From positions 1 to 18,927 of the forward strand of contig CAZFQD010000029.1 in assembly GCA_964520885.1 (NCBI GenBank): a DNA stretch of 18,927 bases. The letters run 5' to 3'. The position numbers and the translations under genes are program-made. A model generated the notes under the pieces. That model was given only the letters and a program-made list of their open reading frames with translations, was not told the origin of the DNA and searched no databases. Shown piece by piece: positions 1 through 8,304 of this stretch; the first letter of the stretch is position 1; each line of letters begins with the position of its first letter. The DNA comes from CAZFQD01 sp964520885 (GTDB taxonomy: Bacteria > Bacillota > Clostridia > Oscillospirales > SIG519).

Positions 1-1
1 T

Positions 2-1105
2 GATTTGGACGTCGCCACACTGATCAAACAGATTTCACTGCGTGTCCCAAATGCAGAACTTATATCGAATGAAACACTCATTTTTCTTGATGAAATTCAA
101 AACTGTCCAAGAGCAAGAACGGCACTCAAGTTTCTTGCAATTGATAAACGGTTTGATGTAATTGCATCAGGCTCTATGCTTGGAATTCATTATAAAGATG
201 TGCCTTCATATCCTGTTGGATATGTAGATACTATAGAAATGTACTCTTTGGATTTTGAGGAGTTTTTATGGGCAAATGGCGTGTTGCCACAATCTATTGA
301 TGACATCAAAGAATATTTTGTAAAAAAGGAAAAAGTGCCAACTGCAATGCATGAAAGAATGCTTGGGCTTTTCAAAGAATATATCGTCGTTGGTGGAATG
401 CCGAGAGTGGTAAATGAGTTCGTTACAACTCACAATTTTGCAAATGTATTCAAAATTCAAAAAGCAATCATTAGTGATTATTCCGATGATATTGGCAAAT
501 ATGCTGAAGGTAGTGAGAAAGCCAAAGCGAGGGCTTGTTTTCTCTCAATTCCTAAACATTTGTCAAAAGATTATAAGAAGTTTCAGTATAGTCTTGTTGA
601 GCGCAAAGGAACTGCAAGAAAATTTGGTGGTAGCTTAATGTGGCTTTTTGATGCGGGAATAATAAATTTCTGTTATAATCTTGCATTGCCTGAATTACCA
701 CTTGAGGGCAATGCAAAAAGCGATGTTTTTAAAGTGTATATGCGTGATACAGGGCTTTTAATGGCGATGCTTGAGGAAGGCTCTCAGGAGGATATTATTG
801 ATGGGAATTTAGGTATTTACAAAGGAGCAATTTACGAAAATATTATTGCCGATATATTCGGGAAAGCCGGTAAAAAACTATACTATTTTAAACATAATTC
901 AAAAATAGAGATAGACTTCTTTATCCGATTGAATAAACAAGCGATAGCGATTGAGGTTAAATCAGCAGATAATACAAAGGCTAAATCAATGACTTCAATT
1001 ATTGAAAATTATGGAGTAAAGCATGGTATAAAATTATCTGCTAAAAATGTTGGTGGAACAGAAATCATAGATAGTTATCCACTCTATATGGCAATGTTTT
1101 TGTAA
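2..1105 (+). CDS. DUF4143-type AAA ATPase, 5' end cut by window edge
   Basis: The reading frame is open to the left edge, so the upstream part with the Walker A loop lies outside the window; the TTG at 5 is probably an internal codon. The visible protein begins just before a Walker B segment (TLIFLDEIQNC). It continues with the SGS(M/L)LGI and VGGMP motifs typical of this AAA ATPase group and ends in a PD-(D/E)XK-like domain with EIDFF and IEVKSAD. It is clearly paralogous to the protein at 1607-2944, matching in order through LDEIQ, ASGSMLGI, VGGMPRVV, and E-D...EVK. Family members occur in many copies in gut bacteria and archaea; their biological role is not settled. Cytoplasmic, with no membrane segment. 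The family call is firm; the function is unknown. Confidence 0.85.
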   Translation, partial: DLDVATLIKQISLRVPNAELISNETLIFLDEIQNCPRARTALKFLAIDKRFDVIASGSMLGIHYKDVPSYPVGYVDTIEMYSLDFEEFLWANGVLPQSIDDIKEYFVKKEKVPTAMHERMLGLFKEYIVVGGMPRVVNEFVTTHNFANVFKIQKAIISDYSDDIGKYAEGSEKAKARACFLSIPKHLSKDYKKFQYSLVERKGTARKFGGSLMWLFDAGIINFCYNLALPELPLEGNAKSDVFKVYMRDTGLLMAMLEEGSQEDIIDGNLGIYKGAIYENIIADIFGKAGKKLYYFKHNSKIEIDFFIRLNKQAIAIEVKSADNTKAKSMTSIIENYGVKHGIKLSAKNVGGTEIIDSYPLYMAMFL

Positions 1106-1520
1106 CCATTCTTAAATAATATTTTTTCAAAACAAAAACTTGCGAATAGATACGAAAAAAATTCAGCTTCTAAAGCACCTTTGTTTAGGGCTGGTAAAGG
1201 GTTAAAGGGAACTGTGGGTAAATAGCCGCTCTTGAAATTTTGAGGGTGGCTATATTGTTATTTATGCGGATATTGTATTAAAAAAAACAAATAGTAATCA
1301 CATTTGTCTGATAGTGTTTCCATTTGAATAAATTTGTTTTCATATTCTGTTTACACTAAATTATTATGTTAGAATTGCAACATAAATTATAGTGCTTTGA
1401 TAGCACAAATATTTTTGCAACAGAACCCAAAAATTGGTGGACACAAGTGGCACACGAGATTATAGGCAGTTTAATATGATAGTTAATTTATTTTATTTTT
1501 AATGAAAAGAAATCCTTAAC
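1106..1520. other. intergenic stretch without recognisable gene
   Basis: This gap between the two ATPase genes holds no open frame that I can relate to a protein. It contains a G+C-richer patch around 1180-1255 that includes a hairpin (annotated separately) and a small stem GTGCT/AGCAC near 1391-1405. An 8-base word TTGCAACA occurs twice (about 1375 and 1417). The base composition of the patch differs from the surrounding AT-rich DNA. It may be remnant sequence of an earlier insertion, but I could not identify it. Confidence 0.4.
1223..1252 (+). terminator. terminator-like hairpin downstream of first ATPase gene
   Basis: TAGCCGCTCTT (1223-1233) can pair with GAGGGTGGCTA (1242-1252) through 11 positions including three G-T wobbles, with an 8-base loop. 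It is followed by a moderately T-rich stretch (TATTGTTATTTAT). It lies about 120 bases after the stop codon at 1105, so it could end transcription of the first ATPase gene. The T-tract is interrupted, so the call is moderate. Confidence 0.5.
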
Positions 1521-1549
1521 TTGACTTTTTGAAAAAAATAGCATACAAT
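1521..1549 (+). promoter_or_regulatory. promoter of second ATPase gene
   Basis: TTGACT (1521-1526) and TACAAT (1544-1549) are separated by exactly 17 bases, a near-consensus vegetative promoter. The predicted transcript starts around 1556, giving a leader of about 50 bases before the start codon at 1607. Confidence 0.65.
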
Positions 1550-1606
1550 GTAATAACAATGTGATATTTTACACATAATATTAATAAATAATGTGAGGTG
1601 TTTGTT

Positions 1607-2944
1607 TTGGAAAGATTAGTTTTAGAACAATTAGTGAAGTGGAAAAATTCAAAATATCGTAAACCTCTTATATTAAAAGGGGTTCGTCAGGTAGGTAAAA
1701 CTTGGATATTAAAAGAGTTCGGGAAAAGGTTTTATGAAAGTACTGCATACTTCAACTTTGATGAACAGCCTGAGCTCAAGCAATTTTTTGAAACCACAAA
1801 AGATGTCAATCGCATATTGCAAAATTTAATGATGGTGAACGGCTCTCCTATTCACCCTGAAAAAACTCTTATAATATTTGATGAAATTCAGGAGTGTAAC
1901 AAAGCCTTAAATACATTAAAATATTTTTGTGAGAGTGCACCTTTATATCATGTTGCAAGTGCTGGTTCGCTACTTGGCATCTCACTTGGAAAGGATAATT
2001 CGTTTCCAGTTGGTAAAGTAGATTTTCTAAATATTAAGCCAATGACATTTACTGAGTTTTTGCTTGCAAATGGTGATAGCAATTTAGTTGATTATATGAA
2101 AAGCATTGAAGTTATAGAGTCTATTCCTCAAATGTTTTTTAATCAGTTAGAAGAAAAACTAAAAATGTATTTTGTTACAGGTGGTATGCCTGAATCAGTT
2201 TATGCTTGGACCGAAGAGCGAGATGTAGATTTAGTACAAACGGTGCTTTATAACATATTAAATGCCTATGAGCGAGATTTTGCAAAGCATGCTGATAATA
2301 AAGATTTTCCTAAAATATCTCTCTTGTGGCACTCTATTCCTTCACAACTTTCAAGAGAAAATAAAAAATTTCTCTATAAACTTGCCAAAGAAGGGGCAAG
2401 AGCAAGAGAATATGAGGATAGTTTGCTTTGGCTATGCAATGCAGAACTTGTATATAAAACTTATAGATTAACTAAGCCTGGTCTTCCTATAAGTGCTTAC
2501 GATGACATTTCGGCATTTAAGCTTTATTTGTCAGATGTTGGATTACTCCGCAGACTTTCACATTTAGCACCATCGGCTTTCAACGAGGGGATGCGTCTTT
2601 TTTCAGAATTTAAAGGGGCATTAAGTGAAAACTTCGTTTTGCAAGCACTTGTAAATCAATACGAGGTTGAGCCAAGATATTGGAATGATGGGAACGCACA
2701 GAACGAAGTGGATTTTATAATACAAAGAGAAAACGACATTTTCCCAATTGAGGTTAAATCAGACGAAAATATTGATAGTAAAAGTCTAAAAATCTATGAT
2801 GAAAAATATCGCGAAAACACAAAACTTCGATTGCGTTTTTCTATGAGAAATTTGAAATTAGATGGGAATTTACTCAACATTCCATTATTTTTAATTGACT
2901 ATATGGATAAGTTTATAGAAATAGGAATAGAAAATAGAAAATAA
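1607..2944 (+). CDS. DUF4143-type AAA ATPase with PD-(D/E)XK-like C-terminus
   Basis: A complete ATPase of about 445 residues. The Walker A loop GVRQVGKT is at residues 25-32 and the Walker B LIIFDEIQ at about 88-95. The AGSLLGI and TGGMPES family motifs follow. The C-terminal domain carries NEVDFII and PIEVKSDE, the acid/lysine pattern of PD-(D/E)XK folds (about E367, D369, E382, K384). I prefer TTG at 1607 because GAGGTG (1595-1600) sits six bases upstream; GTG at 1598 would overlap that ribosome binding site. It is a divergent paralogue of the truncated gene to its left. Its stop codon (2942-2944) directly abuts the broken 3' end of a fucU remnant on the other strand. Such proteins are usually encoded alone; role unknown. 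Confidence 0.88.
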   Translation: MERLVLEQLVKWKNSKYRKPLILKGVRQVGKTWILKEFGKRFYESTAYFNFDEQPELKQFFETTKDVNRILQNLMMVNGSPIHPEKTLIIFDEIQECNKALNTLKYFCESAPLYHVASAGSLLGISLGKDNSFPVGKVDFLNIKPMTFTEFLLANGDSNLVDYMKSIEVIESIPQMFFNQLEEKLKMYFVTGGMPESVYAWTEERDVDLVQTVLYNILNAYERDFAKHADNKDFPKISLLWHSIPSQLSRENKKFLYKLAKEGARAREYEDSLLWLCNAELVYKTYRLTKPGLPISAYDDISAFKLYLSDVGLLRRLSHLAPSAFNEGMRLFSEFKGALSENFVLQALVNQYEVEPRYWNDGNAQNEVDFIIQRENDIFPIEVKSDENIDSKSLKIYDEKYRENTKLRLRFSMRNLKLDGNLLNIPLFLIDYMDKFIEIGIENRK

Positions 2945-3225
2945 TTAAGAATAATATTTGCGTATAATGCCTTTTCACCGGTTGCAATAACTGCAAAAGC
3001 ATTTTTTACATGTTCATAGAATTCAAAGCGTTCAATATGCTCGATTTTTGCACTTTGGTCAAAGCTTCCAACAATATTTTTGTATTCATCCCAAATAGGT
3101 GTTTCCACCTTATTGCCTTTTACCTTTTCCATCAGAAAAACAGGGGTTGCATAAGTATCAAGCGGGAAAAGCTCTAAAATCGCTTTAAGTAGTTCTGGTA
3201 CATTATGTCCGTCAGCCCTAATTAA
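2945..3225 (-). pseudogene. fucU: fucU (L-fucose mutarotase, RbsD/FucU family) remnant
   Basis: Read on the minus strand from about 3225, the frame gives LIRADGHNVPELLKAIL, then LFPLDTY, then IERFEFYEHVKNAFAVIATG and ends at ALYANIIL. This is the central and C-terminal part of FucU, which interconverts alpha and beta L-fucose. FucU is normally about 140-150 residues. The first roughly 40 residues, including the conserved GHGD region, are absent, and there is no start codon or ribosome binding site in frame. The last few residues (normally KKGV-like) are replaced by unrelated codons that run antisense into the ATPase gene to a stop at 2899. The 77-residue frame beginning at 3132 starts at an internal methionine and should not be taken as a gene. 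Both ends look like deletion junctions. The identification is confident; the remnant is unlikely to be functional. Confidence 0.8.
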
Positions 3226-3848
3226 CCTTTTTGCACAGGCATATACTGGCTAAGAAGCGACAGCGGTATTTGTGCATTATCAAGATTATTTATCATTAAA
3301 TTCAAGGCATTGCTTACTTCCTTTTCAGGCAAATAATAACGGCAACGGTCTGAAAAACTATATTTTCTCTTTAATTTAAGTGCTAAATTGTCCCCATGAT
3401 AATGCTTTTTCCAATTAGATGTGTTTTGTAGCATTACATCATCTAATACTTCTAGCCTCATACTCGTATCGATATGTATTTTTGTAAAGCCTGCGGCAAC
3501 ATATTGGCAAATTAGCTCATCGGAATTAGACATTGCTGTTTCTTCACTTAAATTTACCCATGTAAGAGGTCCTAAATGGTCGCCACCCAAAATTAATAAT
3601 TCGTGCGGTAAATTTACTCTGTTTGCAATTTCCGAAACAAACTTTGTATAATCCTTAGGAGTCATACTTGTATATCCACCAAATTGGTTCACCTGATTTG
3701 CAGTTGCTTCAATTAGCACAGGGATATTTGTTTCCTTTGCACGTTCCATGACAGCTTCAATCACAAGTTCATTGGCAGTGCAGGCAGAATAAACCCCCTT
3801 AACCCTGCCATTTCTGTTTTTAATAATATTTTTTAATATATTAGTCAT
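3222..3848 (-). CDS. GatZ/KbaZ-like tagatose-bisphosphate aldolase subunit, internally deleted
   Basis: GatZ/KbaZ is the non-catalytic partner (about 420 residues) of class II D-tagatose-1,6-bisphosphate aldolase. This frame has only 208 codons. Residues 1-132 match the family N-terminus (GVYSACTANELVIEA, ILGGDHLGP, GFTKIHIDTSMRL). Residues 133-208 match the family C-terminus (EVLDDVML, NWKKHYHGD, YSFSDRCRYY, LLSQYMPVQ). Roughly 200 central residues are missing at about 3452/3453 without shifting the frame. The last dozen or so residues are also missing: after PVQ the gene runs into the fucU remnant and stops. Start and ribosome binding site (AAGGTG five bases before ATG 3848) are intact, ten bases after the GatD gene, so it may still be translated. 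With most of the TIM barrel gone it can hardly work; I regard it as a pseudogene in frame. Confidence 0.82.
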   Translation of the reverse strand: MTNILKNIIKNRNGRVKGVYSACTANELVIEAVMERAKETNIPVLIEATANQVNQFGGYTSMTPKDYTKFVSEIANRVNLPHELLILGGDHLGPLTWVNLSEETAMSNSDELICQYVAAGFTKIHIDTSMRLEVLDDVMLQNTSNWKKHYHGDNLALKLKRKYSFSDRCRYYLPEKEVSNALNLMINNLDNAQIPLSLLSQYMPVQKG

Positions 3849-3857
3849 TTCTTCACC

Positions 3858-4886
3858 TTATTCGTTTACTAAAAATAATTTTCCCTTAACAGCACCTGGA
3901 GTTTTATACATCATAAATGTTTCTCCGGCTTTTGACATTGGGAGCTTTTTAAATATTAAGCCATCATCAAATTTTAAATCGCCCTTAGCAAAATGATGGG
4001 CGGTCAATTCCCATTCTCTGCCCGGAAAAGGGGCAGAGTAAGACATCCATGAGCCGGTTAAGGTAAATTCTTTTCTGTTCATATTTTCAAAAAGCTTAGG
4101 GGTAAAGGTTAAATCCTTATGGGGGGTGCCGATAAAGCATATCTTTGCTTTATTTCCTGCTATTTCAAAGGCTAATTTCATAGTAATATCTACACCGGCG
4201 GTTTCAAATACAAAATTGTATTTGTTTTTTTCTGCCTCGTTGCTTGTTGTGTTCACAACAAAATCAGCACCAAGATGTTTGGCAAGTGCTAACCTTTCAT
4301 CTGAAATATCAAAAACCGTAACAGTTTTAGCACCTAAAATTTTTGCCCACTGTGCTACGAAAATGCCAATGGTGCCACCACCTAAGATTGCAACATCCTC
4401 ACCACCCTTATAGTTGTTTTGAATTATACCGTGCAAAGCAACTGCTGAGGGTTCAAAAAAAGCACCCTGCTCAAAGGAAACCGTATTTTCAAATTTTACT
4501 GCATTTTTTTCGGGTAGTAAAACATAATCCGCAAAGGCACCTTGAATACTTGAGCCTATAAAGGTATAGTTTTTGCAGAGTGCAAAATCTCCCTTTTGAC
4601 AGTCAACACAAGTGTGACACGGCACTAAGGGAGCTCCTGTAACTCTATCACCGACTTTAACCTTTGTAACACCATCGCCGATTTCTTCTACAACACCGGA
4701 AAATTCATGTCCTAAAACAACAGGATAAAAGTGAACACCATTATTTAGAACTCTTGGTACATCTGAGCCACAAATCCCTGCCATTTTAACCTTAACCAAA
4801 ACAAAACCCGCCTGAATTTCAGGCTTTTTATAATCCTCATAGCTAACATTTTCATTAGCTAAAACAACAGCCGCTTTCATCATCAT
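3858..4886 (-). CDS. gatD: galactitol-1-phosphate 5-dehydrogenase-like zinc alcohol dehydrogenase
   Basis: A 342-residue zinc-dependent medium-chain dehydrogenase, full length. The catalytic zinc ligands are C39, H60-E61 and E145. The structural zinc site is C90, C93, C96 and C104. The nucleotide loop GGGTIG (169-174) is followed by D193 at the end of the second strand (VTVFDIS), which favours NAD over NADP. Motifs GICGSDVPR, HFYPVVLGHEFSG, FIGSSIQGAFADYV and LTGSWMSYSAPFPGREWE follow Escherichia coli GatD closely. GatD oxidises galactitol 1-phosphate to D-tagatose 6-phosphate; here the polyol may differ because a sugar kinase is encoded next door. The ATG at 4886 follows the kinase stop by one base, with AAGGAG inside the end of the kinase gene, so the two are translationally coupled. 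The start may be any of three consecutive ATGs; the first has the best spacing. Confidence 0.85.
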   Translation of the reverse strand: MMMKAAVVLANENVSYEDYKKPEIQAGFVLVKVKMAGICGSDVPRVLNNGVHFYPVVLGHEFSGVVEEIGDGVTKVKVGDRVTGAPLVPCHTCVDCQKGDFALCKNYTFIGSSIQGAFADYVLLPEKNAVKFENTVSFEQGAFFEPSAVALHGIIQNNYKGGEDVAILGGGTIGIFVAQWAKILGAKTVTVFDISDERLALAKHLGADFVVNTTSNEAEKNKYNFVFETAGVDITMKLAFEIAGNKAKICFIGTPHKDLTFTPKLFENMNRKEFTLTGSWMSYSAPFPGREWELTAHHFAKGDLKFDDGLIFKKLPMSKAGETFMMYKTPGAVKGKLFLVNE

Positions 4887-4887
4887 A

Positions 4888-6360
4888 TTACATTAACTCC
4901 TTTAAGTTTTCGTATAGCTTTAAATAGATGCTAAAAATTTTCATATATTCCTTATGATTATCCATATTAGGAGTATGCTCTCTTTTAAAATTAACTGTTA
5001 ATTTAACAGCTTCTCGGAAGGATTTATAAACTCCGGTACCAACTCCTGCAAGAATAGCAGCACCCATAGTTGTTGCTGTATCAGTTGAAGGAACCATAAT
5101 TACCTTACCTGTTATATCTGACTTAATTTGTGTCCAAAGTCGGCTATTAGCAGCTCCGCCTATTGCATTTAGTACATTTATATTTACCCCTGCTTCTTTT
5201 GCAGTTTCTAAATTGTGATGTAATGAAAAGGCTACACCTTCTAAGCAAGCTCTAAATAAGTGTCCTTTCGTTTTAGAATAGTCAAGCCCAAAGAATACAC
5301 CCTTAGCATTTTTATTCCATATTGGAGACCGTTCTCCTGCCATATAGGGTAAGAAAATTAAGCCGTCTGAACCAATATTAACTTTCCCGGCTTTCTCATC
5401 TAATTCTTTCAAGGTTTTGTTCTCACAAAATTGCTCATTAAACCATTTGATAACTCCACCACCGCCAACAGTTCCACCTTGCAAAAGCCATTTATTAGGT
5501 ATAACATGAAAACCCAATATTAGCTTTGAATGTGCTTTATATTCATCTAAACAAATACTCATTCCGCCGGCTTGACCGCCCTGCTCTTGGGTTTGACCGT
5601 CATTTATTACACCGGCACCCAATGTTCCGCAAGCGGCATCTAACCCTCCTGCAACAACAGGAGTGCCAACCGAAAGACCTGTTTCCCCAGCGGCTTTTTT
5701 AGTTACTTGCCCTACAACTTCACTGCATTCATAAATCTTTGGTAAAAATTCAAAAGGTATTTCAAAATCTTCGCACAGTTTTTCATTATAAATGCCTTTT
5801 TTCATATTGAAACAATGTAAACCATAGCCCTGACTTTTTTCCCCTGAAAAAATGCCTGTTAAGCGAAAAGCTATATAAGAATTGCTTTGCAATATTTTAT
5901 ATGTATTTTTAAATACATTGGGTAAATTTTCCTTATACCAAAGGATTTTTGGAGTAGTGTACATTGGCTCAAAGGAATTTCCACTAATATCAAAAATTCG
6001 TTCTGCCCCGATTTTTTCATTTACTTTTTTGCAAATTTCACTGGCTCTTGTATCCATCCAAATAGGGGTATTGCAAAGTAATTTACCATTTCTGTCTACT
6101 GCAATAGCTGACCAACTTTGCCCTCCGATGCCTATTCCTGCAATATCATCTGAATTAATATCCCCAATTAATAATGTTTCTTTAATTCCTTCGCAAATGG
6201 CACTATACCATTCATTAGGATTTTGCTCTGCCCAGCCTGCTTTTGGATAATAAACTTTATAGCCCTTAGTTGACGAGGCTAAAATATGCCCTTCTTTATC
6301 AAAAATAACTATCTTGCAAGCAGATGTGCCTATATCTATACCAAGTAATAAGTTTTTCAA
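4888..6360 (-). CDS. FGGY-family carbohydrate kinase (xylulokinase-like)
   Basis: A 490-residue two-domain sugar kinase of the FGGY family, of usual length. The N-terminal phosphate-binding loop is GIDIGTSACK (7-16), followed by GIGIGGQSWSAIAVD and PIWMDTRA. The catalytic Asp is D241 in AGGLDAACG. The C-terminal domain shows LLQGGTVGGGG, FLPYMAGERSP and the nucleotide-binding IGGAANSRLW. The protein most resembles xylulokinases, but the sugar cannot be read from sequence; neighbours (GatD, GatY-type aldolase) suggest a hexulose or deoxyhexulose. The start is TTG at 6360 with AGAGGTG five bases upstream. A palindrome matching the operon operator lies between this gene and the regulator gene, so the kinase and downstream genes may have extra control. 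Overlaps none; one base separates it from gatD. Confidence 0.85.
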   Translation of the reverse strand: MKNLLLGIDIGTSACKIVIFDKEGHILASSTKGYKVYYPKAGWAEQNPNEWYSAICEGIKETLLIGDINSDDIAGIGIGGQSWSAIAVDRNGKLLCNTPIWMDTRASEICKKVNEKIGAERIFDISGNSFEPMYTTPKILWYKENLPNVFKNTYKILQSNSYIAFRLTGIFSGEKSQGYGLHCFNMKKGIYNEKLCEDFEIPFEFLPKIYECSEVVGQVTKKAAGETGLSVGTPVVAGGLDAACGTLGAGVINDGQTQEQGGQAGGMSICLDEYKAHSKLILGFHVIPNKWLLQGGTVGGGGVIKWFNEQFCENKTLKELDEKAGKVNIGSDGLIFLPYMAGERSPIWNKNAKGVFFGLDYSKTKGHLFRACLEGVAFSLHHNLETAKEAGVNINVLNAIGGAANSRLWTQIKSDITGKVIMVPSTDTATTMGAAILAGVGTGVYKSFREAVKLTVNFKREHTPNMDNHKEYMKIFSIYLKLYENLKELM

Positions 6361-6376
6361 TATTTCACCTCTTAAT

Positions 6377-6388
6377 CGAAATGTTTCG
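6377..6388. promoter_or_regulatory. second operator core (CGAAATGTTTCG) before the kinase gene
   Basis: CGAAATGTTTCG is a perfect 12-bp inverted repeat. It equals the core of the 18-bp palindrome at 9361-9378 read on the minus strand. It sits in the 38-base gap between the LacI gene stop and the kinase start. A weak -10-like TATAAA on the minus strand (6398-6403) lies nine bases upstream of it, without a clear -35. It probably binds the same LacI regulator, either at an internal promoter or as a roadblock or looping site. Confidence 0.6.
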
Positions 6389-6398
6389 CTCTAAATTT

Positions 6399-7400
6399 TT
6401 ATATCTTTTTTACAGAAGCTTTTATTTCCATTTCGGTTTTTAATCTTAATATTTGCGGGAAGTCGCTATTATCACCATTCATTCTTTTTAAAATAAGTTT
6501 TGCGACCACTTCGCCAATTTTCTCCATTGGCTGAGATACCACCGAAAGAGGAGGCTTTACTACAGCTGAAAGCTGAATATTATCAAACCCTATTATAGAA
6601 AGCTCATTTGGTACATCAATTGATAGGCTATTAATTGCCATAATAGCCCCAATAGTCATTTCATAATTCGTAACAAATATTGCAGTAGGTTTATTTTCTA
6701 AGCTCCACAATTCGGTAAGCTTTTCATAGCCGCTTTCAATATTATAGTCTCCAAATTTAATCAGTGTGTTGTCAAGTGAAATATAATAATCATCTAAAGC
6801 TCTTAAATAGCCCTTTAAACGCTCTTCGGTTGTAAATATATTTTGGGGACCGCAAATTATTCCAATTCTTTTATGCCCTCCAATAATTAATTGTTCAACT
6901 GCACAGTAGGATGCGTTTAAGTTATCAACTAAAACTACATCGCATTCAAAAGGGCTTAACATACGGTCAATAATTACTACAGGAACACCGCTTTTTTGTG
7001 CTAAGGCTAAATGAGTGCTATCAAGGGAAAAAGGCATAGTTATTATACCATCAACTTTTTTATCTATCAAAAACTGTGTTTTTTGAGCCTCAATTTCAGC
7101 GTTTTCGCCGCAATCGCAAATAATTACACCGTATTCATTTTTTTGCAAAACCTTTTCCATTGCAGTAATAATTGTTGTACTGAAAAGATTAGATAAAGAG
7201 GGGATGAGCACGCCAACTGTGCGTGTTTTTGAATTTCTTAATCCCCTTGCAATTTGATTGGGCTTAAAGCCAAGCTCGGAAATAGCCTTTTCAATGGCTA
7301 TTCTATTTTTCTCGCGAAGATTTCCACCATTTAAATACTTAGAAATGGTGGAAAGAGAATAGCCAGTCTTTTTTTGCACATCAAGAATTGTAATTGCCAA
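6399..7400 (-). CDS. LacI-family transcriptional regulator of the first sugar operon
   Basis: A regulator of about 333 residues with an N-terminal helix-turn-helix (ITILDVQKKTGYSLSTISKYLNG), the hinge helix (NQIARGLRNSKT) and a periplasmic-binding-protein-like effector domain (TVGVLIPSL, GGHKRIGIICG, LSIIGFDN, VSQPMEKIGE). I prefer TTG at 7400. It gives the classical MAITI start and has AAGGA eight bases upstream, whereas the ATG at 7409 is directly on the Shine-Dalgarno bases. The gene lies inside the operon it presumably represses, between the aldolase and the kinase. Two copies of a CGAAATGTTTCG palindrome, at the operon promoter and just after this gene, are its likely operators. The effector is probably a sugar or sugar phosphate of the pathway; its identity is not visible. 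Confidence 0.87.
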   Translation of the reverse strand: MAITILDVQKKTGYSLSTISKYLNGGNLREKNRIAIEKAISELGFKPNQIARGLRNSKTRTVGVLIPSLSNLFSTTIITAMEKVLQKNEYGVIICDCGENAEIEAQKTQFLIDKKVDGIITMPFSLDSTHLALAQKSGVPVVIIDRMLSPFECDVVLVDNLNASYCAVEQLIIGGHKRIGIICGPQNIFTTEERLKGYLRALDDYYISLDNTLIKFGDYNIESGYEKLTELWSLENKPTAIFVTNYEMTIGAIMAINSLSIDVPNELSIIGFDNIQLSAVVKPPLSVVSQPMEKIGEVVAKLILKRMNGDNSDFPQILRLKTEMEIKASVKKI

Positions 7401-7415
7401 TTTAATCATCCTTAA

Positions 7416-8255
7416 TTAAGCTTTGTTTTCTGCACCGCAAACGATTATCCATTGTTTAACAAGTTCTTTAACCGCTTCTCTTGCAGGCTTTAAGTATGCT
7501 TTTGGGTCAAAGATGTCCGGCTTTTCGGCAAGCGTTTTCTTAACTGCATTTGAAAAGGCAATTCTAAGCTCGGTTGCAAAATTTACCTTGCAAATTCCTC
7601 TTTTTATACATTCTTTTACGGCTTCAACCGAAAGTCCGCTTGCACCGTGCAATATAAGCGGAACAGTTACAACTGCTCTGATTTGAGATAATCGTTCCAC
7701 ATCAAGCTTTGGAGTGCCTTTATAAATACCGTGTGCGGTGCCGATGCTGATTGCTAAGGAAGTAACATTTGTGGCTTTTACAAATTCTACTGCTACATTC
7801 ACATCGGTATAGCAGTCGCCCCCACCCTCTAAATCGTCCTCTTTACCGCCTAATTTCCCAAGCTCGGCTTCCACCGGAATATCTCCGGCAATTTCCATAA
7901 CTCTTTTGGTTAAGTTTATATTTTCTTCTAACGGCAATTTAGAACCGTCAATCATTACCGAACTGTAACCTGCCTTTAAAGCACTTTTTACCAATTCAAA
8001 ACTTTCTCCGTGGTCCAAATGCAGAGCAACAGGAATCTTTGCTTTATCGGCAGCAGTCTTTACATTGGCATAAAAGAATTCAAGACCTCCGTATTTTACC
8101 GTAGAAGGGGTTGTTTGCAAAATAACCGGAGCATTCAACTCTTCAGCGGCAGACACAACTGCCTGAACCATTTCCATATTTTCAACATTAAAAGCTCCGA
8201 TAGCATAATTCCCTTCTTGTGCTTTTAATAGCATTTCCTTTGTGGTTACATACAT
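7416..8255 (-). CDS. class II ketose-bisphosphate aldolase (GatY/FbaA type)
   Basis: A zinc-dependent aldolase of about 279 residues. The catalytic Asp and first zinc His are in LHLDHGESF (D81, H82). The other zinc ligands are H175 in GTAHG and H203 in LILHGASG. Motifs GAFNVENMEMVQA, SVMIDGSKLP, VEAELGKLGG and VNFATELR are typical of the fructose/tagatose-1,6-bisphosphate aldolase family. It cleaves a ketose phosphate into dihydroxyacetone phosphate and an aldehyde. A GatZ-like partner gene in the same operon argues for tagatose-bisphosphate-type specificity, but that partner is deleted internally, so this subunit may act alone. The start at ATG 8255 has GGTG six bases upstream; in-frame TTG 8267 and GTG 8264 are alternatives. 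The gene is followed within about 15 bases by the regulator gene. Confidence 0.87.
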   Translation of the reverse strand: MYVTTKEMLLKAQEGNYAIGAFNVENMEMVQAVVSAAEELNAPVILQTTPSTVKYGGLEFFYANVKTAADKAKIPVALHLDHGESFELVKSALKAGYSSVMIDGSKLPLEENINLTKRVMEIAGDIPVEAELGKLGGKEDDLEGGGDCYTDVNVAVEFVKATNVTSLAISIGTAHGIYKGTPKLDVERLSQIRAVVTVPLILHGASGLSVEAVKECIKRGICKVNFATELRIAFSNAVKKTLAEKPDIFDPKAYLKPAREAVKELVKQWIIVCGAENKA

Positions 8256-8304
8256 TTTTTTCACCAAACCTATAATATTTTTATTAACTCATATAAGCAA
8301 ATCG

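Noticed and set aside
1106..1597. decayed recombinase or transposase gene in the gap between the ATPases
   Set aside because: The G+C-richer patch looked foreign, but short translations in all frames gave no recognisable motif.
2899..3132. 77-codon minus-strand frame as an independent small gene
   Set aside because: Its ATG is an internal Met of the FucU remnant and its last residues are antisense to the ATPase gene; no ribosome binding site was seen.
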